Below are positions 30,352 to 41,242 of a DNA stretch of 64,000 nucleotides, piece by piece. Every line of letters starts with the position of its first letter. The stretch's first letter is position 1. The notes under the pieces were generated by a model. The model did not search any database. It was not told the origin of the DNA and saw only the letters and a list, made by a program, of their open reading frames with translations. Location of the stretch: the NCBI GenBank assembly GCA_026119935.1, contig JALRMH010000002.1, positions 372,001 through 436,000 on the forward strand, read 5' to 3'. The translations under genes were made by a program, and so were the position numbers. Source of the stretch: Endothia cerciana (Eukaryota; Ascomycota; Sordariomycetes; Diaporthales; Cryphonectriaceae).

Positions 30352-31508
30352 ATGACTGAATCACCGACTTCTCTCGTCGGTTCGACAGAGCTGGCAGTGG
30401 AGAGGTTAGCCGCGGTCTTTAGTCCGATTCTCAGGCAGAAATGGACCCGGAAGAAGGTGCCGTATGGGCTGCGAAAGGCACTTTCGCTCGCGCAGTCTGC
30501 CTCGGACAACTCGACAGAACGCATCTTCCTATGCGAAGGCTTTCGACCGTGGATTGCATATTTCCTCTCGCAGCCTGGCAAGGGCCACTTCAAGGGCCAG
30601 AGTGCGCGATCCCAGGCGATCGAGAGACTTCACCGGCTGCCGATCGACGTTCGCCGGCAGGTGGCTCGTAGAGTCGGCCAAACACAACCTTGCGAGTCAG
30701 CAAGGCAGGGCATTCGGTTGCTGGAGGCAAAGTACTCATTTCCCAGTAAGCGTGTCAGAGTCTCGTTTTTGCTCGCATTGGCTTGACAATCCTGGGACCA
30801 GAAAATCGCGAGAATGCTCCATCCTCGAGTCTGATACACTTGCCGTCTCCCGAGCCCTCCCCATCAGAATCCGGAAGCACAAACTATGCACCCCAAAGCG
30901 TACATTTGGATCCGTCGTCAAAGGCCAAGAACCAGACCAATAGCCACGTCGCACCCTCAAAACCTGTTCAGGTGCTCTCCGACGCTTCCCCCCGAGCCAC
31001 TGCGCAACTCTTCCCACCATTTTTAGGGAGCGCTATCCAGCAGATCAAGCGAGACATGGGTTGGGTAGCAAATGTGCAGATAATCTTTCCAACAGCACCA
31101 GAAAAGGTGGCTTGTATCTTGCAATTCGAGATTCTGGCCAACAAGATCGACCATCTTGCAAGAGACTTATTTGGTGTTCGCGTGGAAGTGACGGGTGCTA
31201 CCCGTTACCTCTTGCTGGGCAGTGGCGTGACTGTGATGCCGACCCCGGAATTCTGCTTGCGCGGGTGTCCGGAAGAGGCTGTGCTTACCGTTCTTGGGTC
31301 CAAAGTGACAGAGGCTATGAAGGCGAGCGAGTATTACAAGGAGGAACAAAAGCAGGGGAATCTCCTGACGAAGTGTATCACCATGTATATTTCTGTGGAC
31401 TGCAATGAGTCGGCGGCGTTAACCGTCAACCTCAGCCTCCAAGAAGGCATTTGGTTGAGCCGCGCATTAGAGCTTCGTAATGTCGTCAATGGGGAACCGC
31501 CGAGCTAA
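30352..31508 (+). CDS. Unrecognised two-exon protein
   Basis: Exons 30352-30745 and 30802-31508 join in phase through a GTAAGC...CCAG intron of 56 nt, giving 366 residues. The N-terminal 130 residues are basic and helical (RQKWTRKKVPYGLRKALSLA, IERLHRLPIDVRRQVARRVG). Residues 130-195 are a Ser/Pro linker. The C-terminal 170 form a mixed domain (GSAIQQIKRDMGWVANVQII, LFGVRVEVTGATRYLLLGSG, LLTKCITMYISVDC). No family recognised. It is the first of a run of unknown genes with no core neighbours. Confidence 0.6.
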
Positions 31509-32222
31509 CCCCTTGTCCCCAGTCTTAGTCCAGCAAATCGTCACCTCTGTTCCAATACCTTACCACCAGCGCCGGCAAAATAAATCTCAAGGCCTTTGGG
31601 AACAGTTCCTTGCCCCTGGCGTGGCAGTCGTTTTTGCATCTGTAATTCTCCCTCGCTGTCTCTTATGTAGACTGTGCCCCAACAGCCTCGCCAGGAGATG
31701 ACTTGAGCATCTCCAATAATCCACTGTGGGGTGTCTAATGCCTCTGACAGATCTGCCGTGGCGTCCAGCGGCTCCTCGGTGAACGACTGTGCGGTGGTTA
31801 GACGGGGCAAGAACCTCGAAGGGCTTAGCAGGCACATAATTACCATCAGGGAAGGGCTGATCCGTATCGGAAGGCCGATCCTGGTCCTGTTCAGTGTCGT
31901 ATTGCTCAGAGAATGAGCACATGCGCGTCTGCGGCAATATCGATGGCTAAGGGATATCGGGTGGACGTTGACGAAACGCAGCTATTCAAGAGGTTGGGGC
32001 GGTCTGGCCAAAGCTGTGACATATCACTGCATGACCTCGGGATGCCGGTCCGGTACTGGGATGATCCCAGAATTCTCACACAAGCTGGCTGGTCAACGGT
32101 GTCCCAGCCCAAGCACCCGAAAGCGGGGCGCCACCCAACAAACGTCTCCACCAGACGACCTCTCACCATAATTGTCGCGAGTGCCTCATCCTGTCCAGAC
32201 AGGCCACACATACGACCCGACA
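31509..32222. other. Intergenic or missed exons
   Basis: About 0.7 kb with overlapping ORFs on both strands, for example a plus-strand stretch with DVDETQLFKRLGRSGQSCDI and a minus-strand stretch with SEALDTPQWIIGDAQVISWR. Both look partly protein-like and neither could be joined to a neighbour with confidence. Confidence 0.35.
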
Positions 32223-32772
32223 ATGACAGTGCAGGTGGAGCTAATGCAAACAAGCACAGCCATCCGCCAGCGTGTGGAAGAATCTGCGGATGAGATCAAT
32301 GAAAAGGAGGACACGAAGCAACGTGTACCCAACCTGTTGGAGGATGTTGAATTGTACGAATTCCCTTGGTCCAACAGTCAGGAGAGGCTGCTCGAGCAAT
32401 TTTTGCAAGATCATGTTAGTACTGTGTTCCTATACTGCCACCACAATAGCTAACTTGGCCAAGTCCTCACAGCTGAAAGAAGTAGGACAGGGACAAGAAG
32501 TCATCCTCAAGAAACGCGTCGTAGAGCTAGTACGAGGCTCTCTCTCGACCCCCGAACGTAACACCGCCTTCATCATTCCAGTCTGGCCAGCTTCTGCCAA
32601 GGTGCTATTCCACACTGAGGAGGAAGGACAGGAGAGGGACTGGAACTGCGAGATTTTATTCCGAATCAACAATCACGTCGCTATTCGACCGTTACAGACA
32701 ACCCTGCGTTTTCTGGTAGTGCTGGCATCAGACAACCAAGATTCCAACTCTCAAGGTCCCCAGGACACTTAG
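32223..32772 (+). CDS. Unrecognised small two-exon protein
   Basis: Exons 32223-32414 and 32473-32772 join in phase (donor GTTAGT, acceptor CACAG), giving 163 residues. The first exon is charged and helical (AIRQRVEESADEINEKEDTK). The second is mixed (EVILKKRVVELVRGSLSTPE, NTAFIIPVWPASAKVLFH, WNCEILFRINNHVAIRP). The gene may start further upstream. Its stop overlaps the stop of the convergent minus-strand gene by four bases. Confidence 0.5.
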
Positions 32773-34755
32773 GCTAGTGAATAATGCATGGTATGGTCCT
32801 CCCCAAAGAGACAATCAAATGGTGCACATGCCCAATCCTGGGCTGGCAGCCAGTAGGAAAGTGGGAGGTCTAATGGCTGTAGTATGCCGCCTGGTGCTAC
32901 CACAGCAGAACCGACGTCAGTCTGCGTGGGCAAGGCGTCGCCCATGGCAAGGCTCAACTGCAAGGCTTCCGTCGCCGGTTCCTGGAGCGGGACACTCTCC
33001 CGCTGGAACTGCAGTAGTTGGCCTTCAGGCATGCTGGCCCCATCCACACAACTATCCTCACTGGGAGCGCAGTGCCCTAGTCCTTCAGCAGCGATATCTG
33101 TCGTATGTACAAGTGGACTGCAGCCGTCAAGAGAGTCAGCGCATGTTGAGGCTGTCCCTATAGAAGAGGACTGCGTATCTCTCGTGTGGTCTGGATCCCA
33201 GTTGTTTCCCCGCAGCTGCTTGTCACTTGCCGGCTGTCGGTGCTGGTCTGGTATGATTTCAGCTGGCTGCTTGCACGAGTAGGTCTTGCGTTTCTTCCGA
33301 GGCGGCAGCGGAGACGGAGGCGGCGGCGGAGGCGGCGGCGGCGACAGCGAGCCTCCCAATTGATCTTTCTCGGACGTGACATTCGGCAAGACCTCCATCT
33401 CGGTGGTCGATGGACCGGGATTCAGGATGAGCCAATCTTGATCGACGCGAAGTCGTTCGGGTGGAAGCCTGGCCTCGTCGAAGAAGCTCTGCAGCGGGCT
33501 GTCCCAAGGCCGATGTGCAGCTGTCTCAGTGAATTGTTGTGAAGCTGCACCGGAAGGCGCGAGTGCGCCTAGCTCAAGGATTTCGCAGATCGTTGAAAAC
33601 CTGCATCGTCCTCGTCAGTAAGAGTCGTTGTGAGCACTTGTGTCGGACATACTTCGCCCCGATGAGCCAGGCAATCAATACCCCAGGGTGAAACCAAACA
33701 TGGTCTCTTCGCACACGAATTTCGGTTTTTGACAGCTCCTCTACAGCCATTTGGACGACAAAATCCCGTCTCTTTTGTTCCCGCTTTGCAAAAACCTGGT
33801 ATGAAAAGCTGGATTCTGACACAATCGTCAGTTAGAACGGATACCCGAGGATCATTGGGCCAGTCTTGCTTCCCGCGCTGGGGGGTTGGGAGCGAGGGGG
33901 GGGGGGGGACGCTTACTTTCCAGAACAGAGAACACTGCTAGAGCATATGGTCCAAGGCTTGGTACCAGACCTGCCACCACCCGATTCAAAGTTCTGATGC
34001 CCATGATCCTTCGCCTCTTGTATTCTTGCTTATCAGGGTCCATCATATACCCATCTACAAGATACTCGCGTAGGACGGCCTCGATGCATAGGGACATATA
34101 TTCCGCACGCCACCCCGGGCCGGACGCGTCAAAGTTGTCTGGTGACGAGATGAAGAGCTGCAGATTTTGCAATCTGTCAACGAAGCTACCCTTGGCGAAT
34201 GATCCGCGCAGGCTGGCGAGCTTCCTCTCAAACGCATCGGATTCGGGCTGGCTTAAGTCGAGTTGTAGGTATCCTCGCCAGGCACTAAAAACCAGCTTCT
34301 GCACGGCCTGGAGGTCCTCTTGCTCGGTGTTGCTGTGCTGTCGCTTGCATGGAGATCCAGCAGCGCTGGCAGTAGCTGGCCTTCTAGTGTAGCTTCAACG
34401 CCTGATTAGCTTCAGTCTGGTTTTTGTTTGACATTAGTAAGGGGTGGAGATGATCATATGCGCACCCACGATCCAGCCATCTGCCTGACCAGAAGGTCTT
34501 GTTGTAGAAGATGGAGATATGAGCTGGAATTCTGCTGCCAAGATCTGAGTCTTTGCAGCAAGGCCACGATTTCGACTCGCATTGGTAAAACGTTGTTCCT
34601 CCCAAACGAAAAGAGGAGATCTGAATCTGGATTTCCTCACGATGTGATCGACTGGAAAGTTCGGAGTAGATGGTGCAGTTTTCAGGCACTGGGGACGACG
34701 GTGCTTTGGCTTTGGCCCAGTTCTGGAGCCATATAACGTTTCCTGCAGGCTCCAT
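32769..34755 (-). CDS. Unrecognised four-exon nuclear-like protein (594 aa)
   Basis: Exons 34433-34755, 33917-34383, 33653-33815 and 32769-33600 join in phase, giving 594 residues from the ATG at 34755. The first two exons form an ordered domain: MEPAGNVIWLQNWAKAKAPS, then IQIQISSFRLGGTTFYQCES, IPAHISIFYNKTFWSGRWLD, then helices (AVQKLVFSAWRGYLQLDLSQ, YMSLCIEAVLREYLVDGYMM, YKRRRIMGIRTLNRVVAGLV). The third holds a helical segment with VWFHPGVLIAWLIGAK. The last exon is low complexity with a poly-Pro run and a basic cluster (PPRKKRKTYSC) that could be an NLS or AT-hook-like. The intron at 33816-33916 contains a G/C homopolymer; the first intron uses a weak GTCAAA donor. I do not recognise the family. 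Confidence 0.65.
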
Positions 34756-35452
34756 AGTGGACTTCTTAATGGCTTAACCCTCAAGTGAAAATGCAGAAGG
34801 AAAAAAAAGGACCAGCACATTTTTAAATAATCAGAAACAGTAATATATCTACATTTACAACTCGGGTCAACATCCGGCACGTCCAAGACATCTAGCGCGA
34901 TCAGCCGCGTCTAAAAGAGCACGGGGAATACCCCGGTCGACCTCAGGCATCTTTGAATAAAGCCAAAGCTGGTCGACCGGGGTTGGGAACCTCGGGCTAA
35001 CCCCAGACGTGCCCAGTCAGCCAGTGACTCACTGCATGGGTCGTGCCTGCCTGTAATCCCAGTAAGTGCTAAGTAGAGAGGGGTTGCGGGCGGCTAGTGC
35101 CATCTTGTGCTTGGCCCTTGGTTCTGCCCTGCGCCGTACGATATCCCTGAAGTAAGGTGTCCATTGTCTGACCAGCAAGTCGCCACCCACGCCTAAATAA
35201 CTTCAGAGCAGATTTTCCTGGGGCGCAGAATGCAGGCTGACAGCGTCCAACATTTTAAATCCCTTCCCAGTCTTGTCACAGCTTCATACCGTCCGCACGA
35301 GATATGGTCTGCCATCCCGCTTTGGTCAGTGGAACTCCGGACAACGAACGCCCTTGGTACTTTTGCTAACAACTTTGCTGTAGGGTCTCCTCCGCTTTCA
35401 CTCTTGCTTCAGACCCTGGGGCTTTGGGCTTCGACCAACACCTAATCTGAGC
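34756..35452. other. Intergenic with long inverted repeat
   Basis: About 0.7 kb. Contains an exact 12-bp inverted repeat with a 28-base loop at 34931-34982. Nothing coding is supported. Confidence 0.55.
34931..34982. repeat. 12-bp perfect inverted repeat, 28-base loop
   Basis: CCCCGGTCGACC at 34931-34942 pairs exactly with GGTCGACCGGGG at 34971-34982. It could be a hairpin, a dyad binding site or a remnant of element ends. Confidence 0.85.
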
Positions 35453-35956
35453 GTGCTTCCGCGACCATGCTATGCGAGGAGCAGAGCACACCTTGTTCCC
35501 CCGACAAAGGGATCATTGGAAGGACTTCAAGTTCATGCCACAGCAGGTGTCTCTTTCGGCATGATCGCGTGGACTGGTTTTGAGGAGATGATTTCCGCGG
35601 GCACACCATTACCATGCCGCAAACGAATCATGGCACGCCTCGTATTCGATCATGCAGAAGAGCATTCGTTTGTTGTTGCATATCGTCGCTCAGTGCTGGA
35701 TATACCAGTTGAGGTTGCAGAGGTTGGCCTCTCTGGCATGCGCGAGGCCAAGGCAGACGGCTCTAAGCTTGCTGTGACTATGGAGATTGACAGGACATTG
35801 ATTGGGAGGGCCACTCTTCGTGATTACCATTCAGGAAACGAGGTCTCTACCGTATTCAATGCCAACGTCTCTCTGGCGCAAGCATTGACCAAGAGGGAGG
35901 GAATCAGAGACCCATGGGGCCCGGCACAGTCCAGCGGTGCGGACGGAGGCGGCTGA
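35453..35956 (+). pseudogene. Hsp70-like substrate-binding-domain fragment
   Basis: From about 35510 the frame reads like the beta-sandwich domain of divergent fungal Hsp70-like proteins: ATAGVSFGMIAWTGFEEMIS, then AGTPLPCRKRIMARLVFDHA, VEVAEVGLSGMREAKADGSK and LAVTMEIDRTLIGRATLRDY, ending in a Gly-rich tail. The position of AGTPLPC matches the PRNTPIP loop of Hsp70. No nucleotide-binding ATPase domain (about 380 residues in full Hsp70s) is visible upstream and no ATG fits, so this looks like a truncated copy or a gene with unseen exons. Confidence 0.45.
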
Positions 35957-38297
35957 ACCTGCTTGATCGTTACAGGGCCTGTTTCTGCGGCCCGCCCGGT
36001 ACTGTAATCTATATTTGAGACGTCGTCCAGATGCCCGACTTATTCTTTCGCGAATCCGCCTTCTCCCTTCATTAACTTTCCCACTAGACCACTGCCTCAC
36101 GTGCTCTGATGCATAAACCACCATCTCCAACGCGACGAGATCGCCACCACCGCTGCACATTCCATTTCAGGGTGACATATGGACAAGCAATCCCAAAGAC
36201 CCCAGACCACACGACAAGTCCATACCAGTGTGTCGCTAGCTGGCAGAAACGATGCTCTCAGATGCTCCCTCTTCCCTGTGGGCGCGGAAACGTCCTTGTC
36301 GGTCACGTTAGCCTTTTGCGATTACATGAGCAAAACCGATGCCCGTGCCGGGACATTGAATATGGAGGCGACAGGCATCGTTGGTGCGCTGACGGGGTGC
36401 ATTATGAGGGCGCGGCTCTAGTACGACAGCCCCTCGTGAGCTTGGGTATGAGGCTGCTGAAGGGCAAAGTCCAGACACGCATCACGGACTTTTATACTCG
36501 TACAGGGTCACGGTGGAATCTTCGGGAGGACGAGGCTTTGAACGAGAGGCAAATGCATTCACAATGAGCATTGCTTGACAGTCATGTATCCCATATCAGA
36601 GTCTTCCAGTATTCCAATCTGTTGCTCCCTCCACTTCCAGTGCAAGTGTTCCTTTAGATCTTCTTCGGGGTATGTACTGTGGTTTTATCCTGCCGAGACT
36701 TGTTAGGGACCGACGGTACGTTGACTTCGTAGCCATTGTCCCTCTGTCGCGTTCCGTCCATCCTTAAATCACATCAGCATGTTTCCAAAAGACGACACTA
36801 AGAAGGGGGACGAACATTTTCTTCATTGCCCCGCCCATGGCTCCTTTCCAAGCGTATTCGCTGAATTTCTCTCTTGCTGGACTGATGGGTACTGCTCGGC
36901 CGAAGAACGACATTGTTGCGATCAAATAATGACGCTGTCACGCCCAGTGGTTCAGTATGTAGGAAAGACGGGTTGGACGGATGGCTGATAGCCTATGGGC
37001 AGACTGTGGCAGATGCTCTGAAATCACGAGAGGCGCTTTTCACCACTCCTTCTGCCTATGGCATATTTATAGACGACCTATAGCCTTATCCCCCTCGCGC
37101 CGTTCTCTCAAGCCTGAAACCTGTGATTTGTCTACTTTCACGTGCTGCCACGCCAGGCAGCAAGCTCTGCAGCGCACAATGCAACAAGGAAAGTCTCGTC
37201 CAGCAAAATGTAAAATTGCAAAGGCAATTTTTCCACTTGCAACTTTTCAAGCTACAGAGGCCCCCGGCTGCAGCCGCCGCTATGCATTTCGATCACGCTC
37301 AACCAACGAAGCAGAATCCTCCAAAGTTTATCGCCCTCCATTACAACTCACTAGTAAACCAACAAGCACTAGCAAACCGACAAGCCCTAGCAAACCAACA
37401 AGCACTAGCGTGCAGAAAGTGCACAGTACATCTGGGCAGGCAGGTAGCAGGCCAGGGCAGGGGAAACGCTGTGCAAACGGTAGCCAGCGCCAGCCTGGTC
37501 GCGAGAGTGGCCGCGTGCGATATTGGACTAACATCCAGTACAGGGCTGAACAGGCCTCCAGGTCGATCTCCCGCGAAATGTCTCCCCTAAATAAGCCACT
37601 GACCGCTGGATTAGTAGTTAAGTGGGTGACCATTAGCGAATACCCGGTGTTGTATGTTTTTTCCCCTTCTTCTTTTCGTTTTGATGACCTCCCTCTTCCC
37701 CTTCCGTGATTATATTTTGCCAATCTCAATAAACCGCTTTGTATTACCAAGAGATATCGTACTATGCGTTCTCCCCTCCGACTTTCGCAGGGCCAGGGTC
37801 TGTGCAGGACGGTCCCCTGAGTAATAAGGCCGCCTCCCAATTCGCCCGGATAGGTCTGGAGAGGTCGGGCCGCACGCGGCTGTCGGGATGGCGTCAGCGG
37901 CCCAGAGGAAAAATCTATGGAGGGCTTTTGACTAATAACCCATGCATGGCAATGGATGCACCACTGACAGACAAAAACATCGCCATGCCAGGCGGGCACA
38001 GAAGAAGGGCCTTTTTATTTTTTATTTTAATATTGCACGCGTCCGCCGGTGGGATCGTGGCTTTCTCTTTTTCCTTTCCAGTCTCAGATTTTCCTTGATT
38101 CTCCGTGATACCCTCCCTCACTTTCTCTTAGGCGTCGAGGGGTTTCAGTGACACCAGTGGTATCGCGTCCTAATATATTGGGCCTCATATCTCATATACC
38201 GGCAGCACAAGGACAGCCGCCTCCTTCGTTCATATCACCCAAGTCTGTCTGACCACCTGAAGGAGGCGGGAGAGGCAAGGCCACCCACACCCACACG
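35957..38297. other. Long intergenic stretch, accessory-core boundary region
   Basis: 2.3 kb with no supported gene. ORFs at 36.1-36.6 and 37.0-37.7 kb have no family resemblance. There is a short tandem repeat at about 37352-37409 and a poly-A/T-rich patch near 38012. The last 150 bases before 38298 are the promoter and leader of the methyltransferase gene. Confidence 0.5.
37352..37409 (+). repeat. Short tandem repeat, 18-base unit
   Basis: Three near-identical copies of AACCAACAAGCACTAGCA (variants with ACCGACAAGCCCTAGC). Boundaries approximate. Confidence 0.75.
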
Positions 38298-40181
38298 ATG
38301 GCTACGCCCTCGTATCACACCTCCCTCCTCACAGCGACAGACTGTCGCTCCCACGTACACCTCATCATCGGCAGCAACTCCCTTGCCGGCAAGCGGTGCG
38401 AGCAGTCCCTCGCCACGGGCGCAAGGCCTATCCTCGTCGCTCCGGACCCTGAGTCCTCAGCACAGCCCATACACTACGGCCTCACCAAATCCATCGAGGC
38501 GTCCCGGGTCGCCTGGCTCCGCCAGCCTTTCACGCCCGAGCTGCTCTCCTCCCTCGGCCGCGAGGAGGTGGATCACGTCGTCGACGCCGTGTTCATCACC
38601 ACCAGCGCCGCCCTGCCCGGCAGCCGCTCGGCAGGCGGAGATGGGGGCAAGGCACTGTCCGCACAAGACATATCGGCCCTCTGCAGGCGCAGCCGCATCC
38701 CGGTCAACGTCGTCGACTCCCCCCGGCTAAGCAGCTTCTCCATCCTCTCCACCCACACCGACGGCCCGCTGCAGGTCGGCGTCACGACCAACGGGCGGGG
38801 GTGCCACCTCGCGAGCCGGATCCGGCGCGAGGTCGCCGCCTCGCTCCCCGCCGGCCTGGGCGCGGGGTGTGCGAGGCTGGGCGAGGTGAGGAGGAGGGTG
38901 CAGGAGGAGGACCACCTCCTCCACGAGGCCCTCGCGAACGGCGGCCTCGGCGGGGGCGAGGAAGGGCTGGACCAGTCCGCGAGCTTCAACCGCCTCGTCA
39001 CCGAGGAGGACCTCGACGCCGCCAAGAGCAGGCGCATGAGGTGGCTGGGCCAGGTGTGCGAGTACTGGCCGCTGCGGAGGCTGGCGGCGGTCAGCGACGA
39101 GGACGTGGACATCGTGCTGCAGTCGTACCCGGGCGTCGCGGGCTCGTCGGCCATCGCGAGCATCGGCCGTGGCGATGAGAACAACGGCGGCGTGGGGGGA
39201 AGGGGCAGGATCATCCTCGCCGGCTCGGGACCCGGGCACCCGGACCTGCTCACCCGCGCGACGCACAAGGCGATCCAGTCGGCGGATCTCATACTCGCCG
39301 ACAAGCTGGTCCCCGCCGGCGTGCTGGACCTGGTCCCCCGGCGGACGCCCGTCTCCATCGCGAGGAAGTTCCCGGGCAACGCGGACCGGGCGCAGGAGGA
39401 GCTCCTCGAGCAGGCGCTGGCGGGCGTCAGGGCGGGCAGGACGGTCCTGCGGCTCAAGCAGGGCGACCCGTTCGTCTACGGCCGCGGCGGGGAGGAGGTC
39501 GAGTACTTCCGGCGGGAGGGGCTGGGGGACAGGGTCACGGTGCTGCCCGGGATCACGAGCTCGCTGAGCGCGCCGCTGTTCGCGGCCATCCCCCCCACGC
39601 AGAGGGACGTCGCGGACCAGGTGCTCATCTGCACCGGCACCGGCAAGAAGGGGAAGCCGCCCGCGCCGCCCGAGTACGTGGGGAGCCGGACGTGTGTGTT
39701 CCTGATGGCGCTGCACCGCATCACCGGGCTCGTGGCGGAGCTCACGACGCTCCTACCCACAGAGCCGGGCCAGCCACCCCTACCACCGCCGTCACCACCG
39801 CCAAACACGAGCGGCACAGACGACCTGCCAATACCACGACAGGAAGAGGCACCGGGGGAGGGCAAAGTGGGCGGAGGGGGGGATGGGCCGGCGAAGATGC
39901 CAGCCCGCGCCCTCTGGCCCCTCGACACCCCCTGCGCCGTCATCGAGCGCGCCTCCTGCCCCGACCAGCGCGTCATCCGCACGACGCTGCGGTTCGTCGC
40001 CGAGGCGGTCGAGCAGGAGGGCAGCAGGCCGCCCGGGCTGCTGGTCGTCGGCAGGGCGTGTGAGGCGCTGTACGCGCCCGAGAGGGGGCGGGCCTGGGGT
40101 GTCGAGGAGGGGTTCAGGGGGCTGGAGGTTGAGGACGAGGCCGTGAGCGCCGCGCTGGGCGGGCTCGCGGCCCTGGGATGA
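38298..40181 (+). CDS. MET1: Uroporphyrin-III C-methyltransferase / siroheme synthase (Met1-type)
   Basis: Makes precorrin-2 from uroporphyrinogen III by two SAM-dependent methylations, the first step to siroheme, the cofactor of sulfite and nitrite reductases. A single exon of 627 residues. The first 230 residues are a siroheme-synthase-like nucleotide-binding domain (VHLIIGSNSLAGKRCEQSLA). The methyltransferase domain from about residue 300 has all the hallmarks: GRIILAGSGPGHPDLLTRAT, ADLILADKLV, LKQGDPFVYGRGGEEVEYF, VLPGITSSLSAPLFAAIP and TCVFLMALHRI. A Pro/Gly-rich insert of about 50 residues (500-550) lies before the final segment. Long open frames on the other strand here are artefacts of high GC. 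It is the first clearly core gene in the window. Confidence 0.92.
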   Translation: MATPSYHTSLLTATDCRSHVHLIIGSNSLAGKRCEQSLATGARPILVAPDPESSAQPIHYGLTKSIEASRVAWLRQPFTPELLSSLGREEVDHVVDAVFITTSAALPGSRSAGGDGGKALSAQDISALCRRSRIPVNVVDSPRLSSFSILSTHTDGPLQVGVTTNGRGCHLASRIRREVAASLPAGLGAGCARLGEVRRRVQEEDHLLHEALANGGLGGGEEGLDQSASFNRLVTEEDLDAAKSRRMRWLGQVCEYWPLRRLAAVSDEDVDIVLQSYPGVAGSSAIASIGRGDENNGGVGGRGRIILAGSGPGHPDLLTRATHKAIQSADLILADKLVPAGVLDLVPRRTPVSIARKFPGNADRAQEELLEQALAGVRAGRTVLRLKQGDPFVYGRGGEEVEYFRREGLGDRVTVLPGITSSLSAPLFAAIPPTQRDVADQVLICTGTGKKGKPPAPPEYVGSRTCVFLMALHRITGLVAELTTLLPTEPGQPPLPPPSPPPNTSGTDDLPIPRQEEAPGEGKVGGGGDGPAKMPARALWPLDTPCAVIERASCPDQRVIRTTLRFVAEAVEQEGSRPPGLLVVGRACEALYAPERGRAWGVEEGFRGLEVEDEAVSAALGGLAALG

Positions 40182-41242
40182 TGATGCCGGCTGTGGCTTG
40201 GCGGCTGCGCCCTTGCCCTTGGAAGCCTCGTCATCCCACAACAGCTAGACGGGAGGGGGCGTCGTGGATGGGGGAGGTACCTTTGTGGCACTCAGGAGCC
40301 TCTTAGCGAGCCCCGGGTCTCTCTTCGAGTCCGCGTTTCCCCCAGGCCGCCAGAGGCCTCGATCCCCGGCGCCTTTGGCAGGTCTCCAATATCATCAGCA
40401 GGAGAACCTCGGGAAGGATCATGCGACGAGGGGTGGGCCCGTATACGTGGAAAACCTGCGGTATTTTTTTTTTTTGGTCGATACAGGTCGAACACAGGTT
40501 CCCATGCAGCCAGCTCCAAGCCGGTGGAGGGTGTCCGGTGGGCCAGGGATGTCAGTACCAGAGTTACTGTGCCCTACTGTACTCCTTTGCCCACCGAGAT
40601 GCCAGACGGAGAGTAACGTCCTGTGTCAATATTGGCCAGTCGTTTCTCGGAAGGCTCATGTGAACTCCCGAAGAATCGGGTTTGTTTCCCCCCCTAACGG
40701 AATGGAAGTAACGGTAGTGTCTGATAGTAATGTCAACAACCTTGGGTGAGGCCGGGTTCACTCCATATGGGAATTGATCGAATGGATCGGCGACTCATTG
40801 CCCGGAAGGAACTTACGCTCGTCCTGTGGGGAAAATGCCGGCTGGAAGGATACAAAAAGGGGGTCTTCTGGGCTTGCCTATATGCTAGATTTATAGACCT
40901 CTTCTCTCCAGACAGACAGATCAATCACGATGTAAAGCGATCGTTTTCCCGACACGTCCATTGTCCAGACATAGCTGATCAGCCATGACGGTACAGGCGG
41001 AGTGCTGATCCTGCCTTTACCCTCCTTGCCAGGTTAGATACATATAGATCCAACAGGCCCTAAGATGTGTGAAACCTCACGGTTCAAGGTAAACCCACCT
41101 GCCTGGTAACGTTCACGCCTCTCACTTGTGCGCTCGGGGTCTGCATTGGTCAGGTCTGTACTGTTGTTCTGTCTAAGTATCTCAGGGCCAAAGGATACAC
41201 CGATTGGATCCGTGCATGACCGGGAGGCCACCCAATCGAATC
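40182..41242. other. Intergenic, no gene seen
   Basis: About 1.06 kb. A run of Ts sits near 40466-40476. Small ORFs have no support. Confidence 0.55.

Noticed and set aside
36109..37709. Several 60-240 codon frames upstream of the methyltransferase
   Set aside because: Overlap in conflicting frames, Cys/Arg/Ser-rich chance composition, no family resemblance.
38573..39716. Long minus-strand open frames (294 and 329 codons) opposite the methyltransferase
   Set aside because: Shadows of a GC-rich gene; Arg/Ala/Pro-rich, no family resemblance, while the plus frame is a clear Met1-type enzyme.
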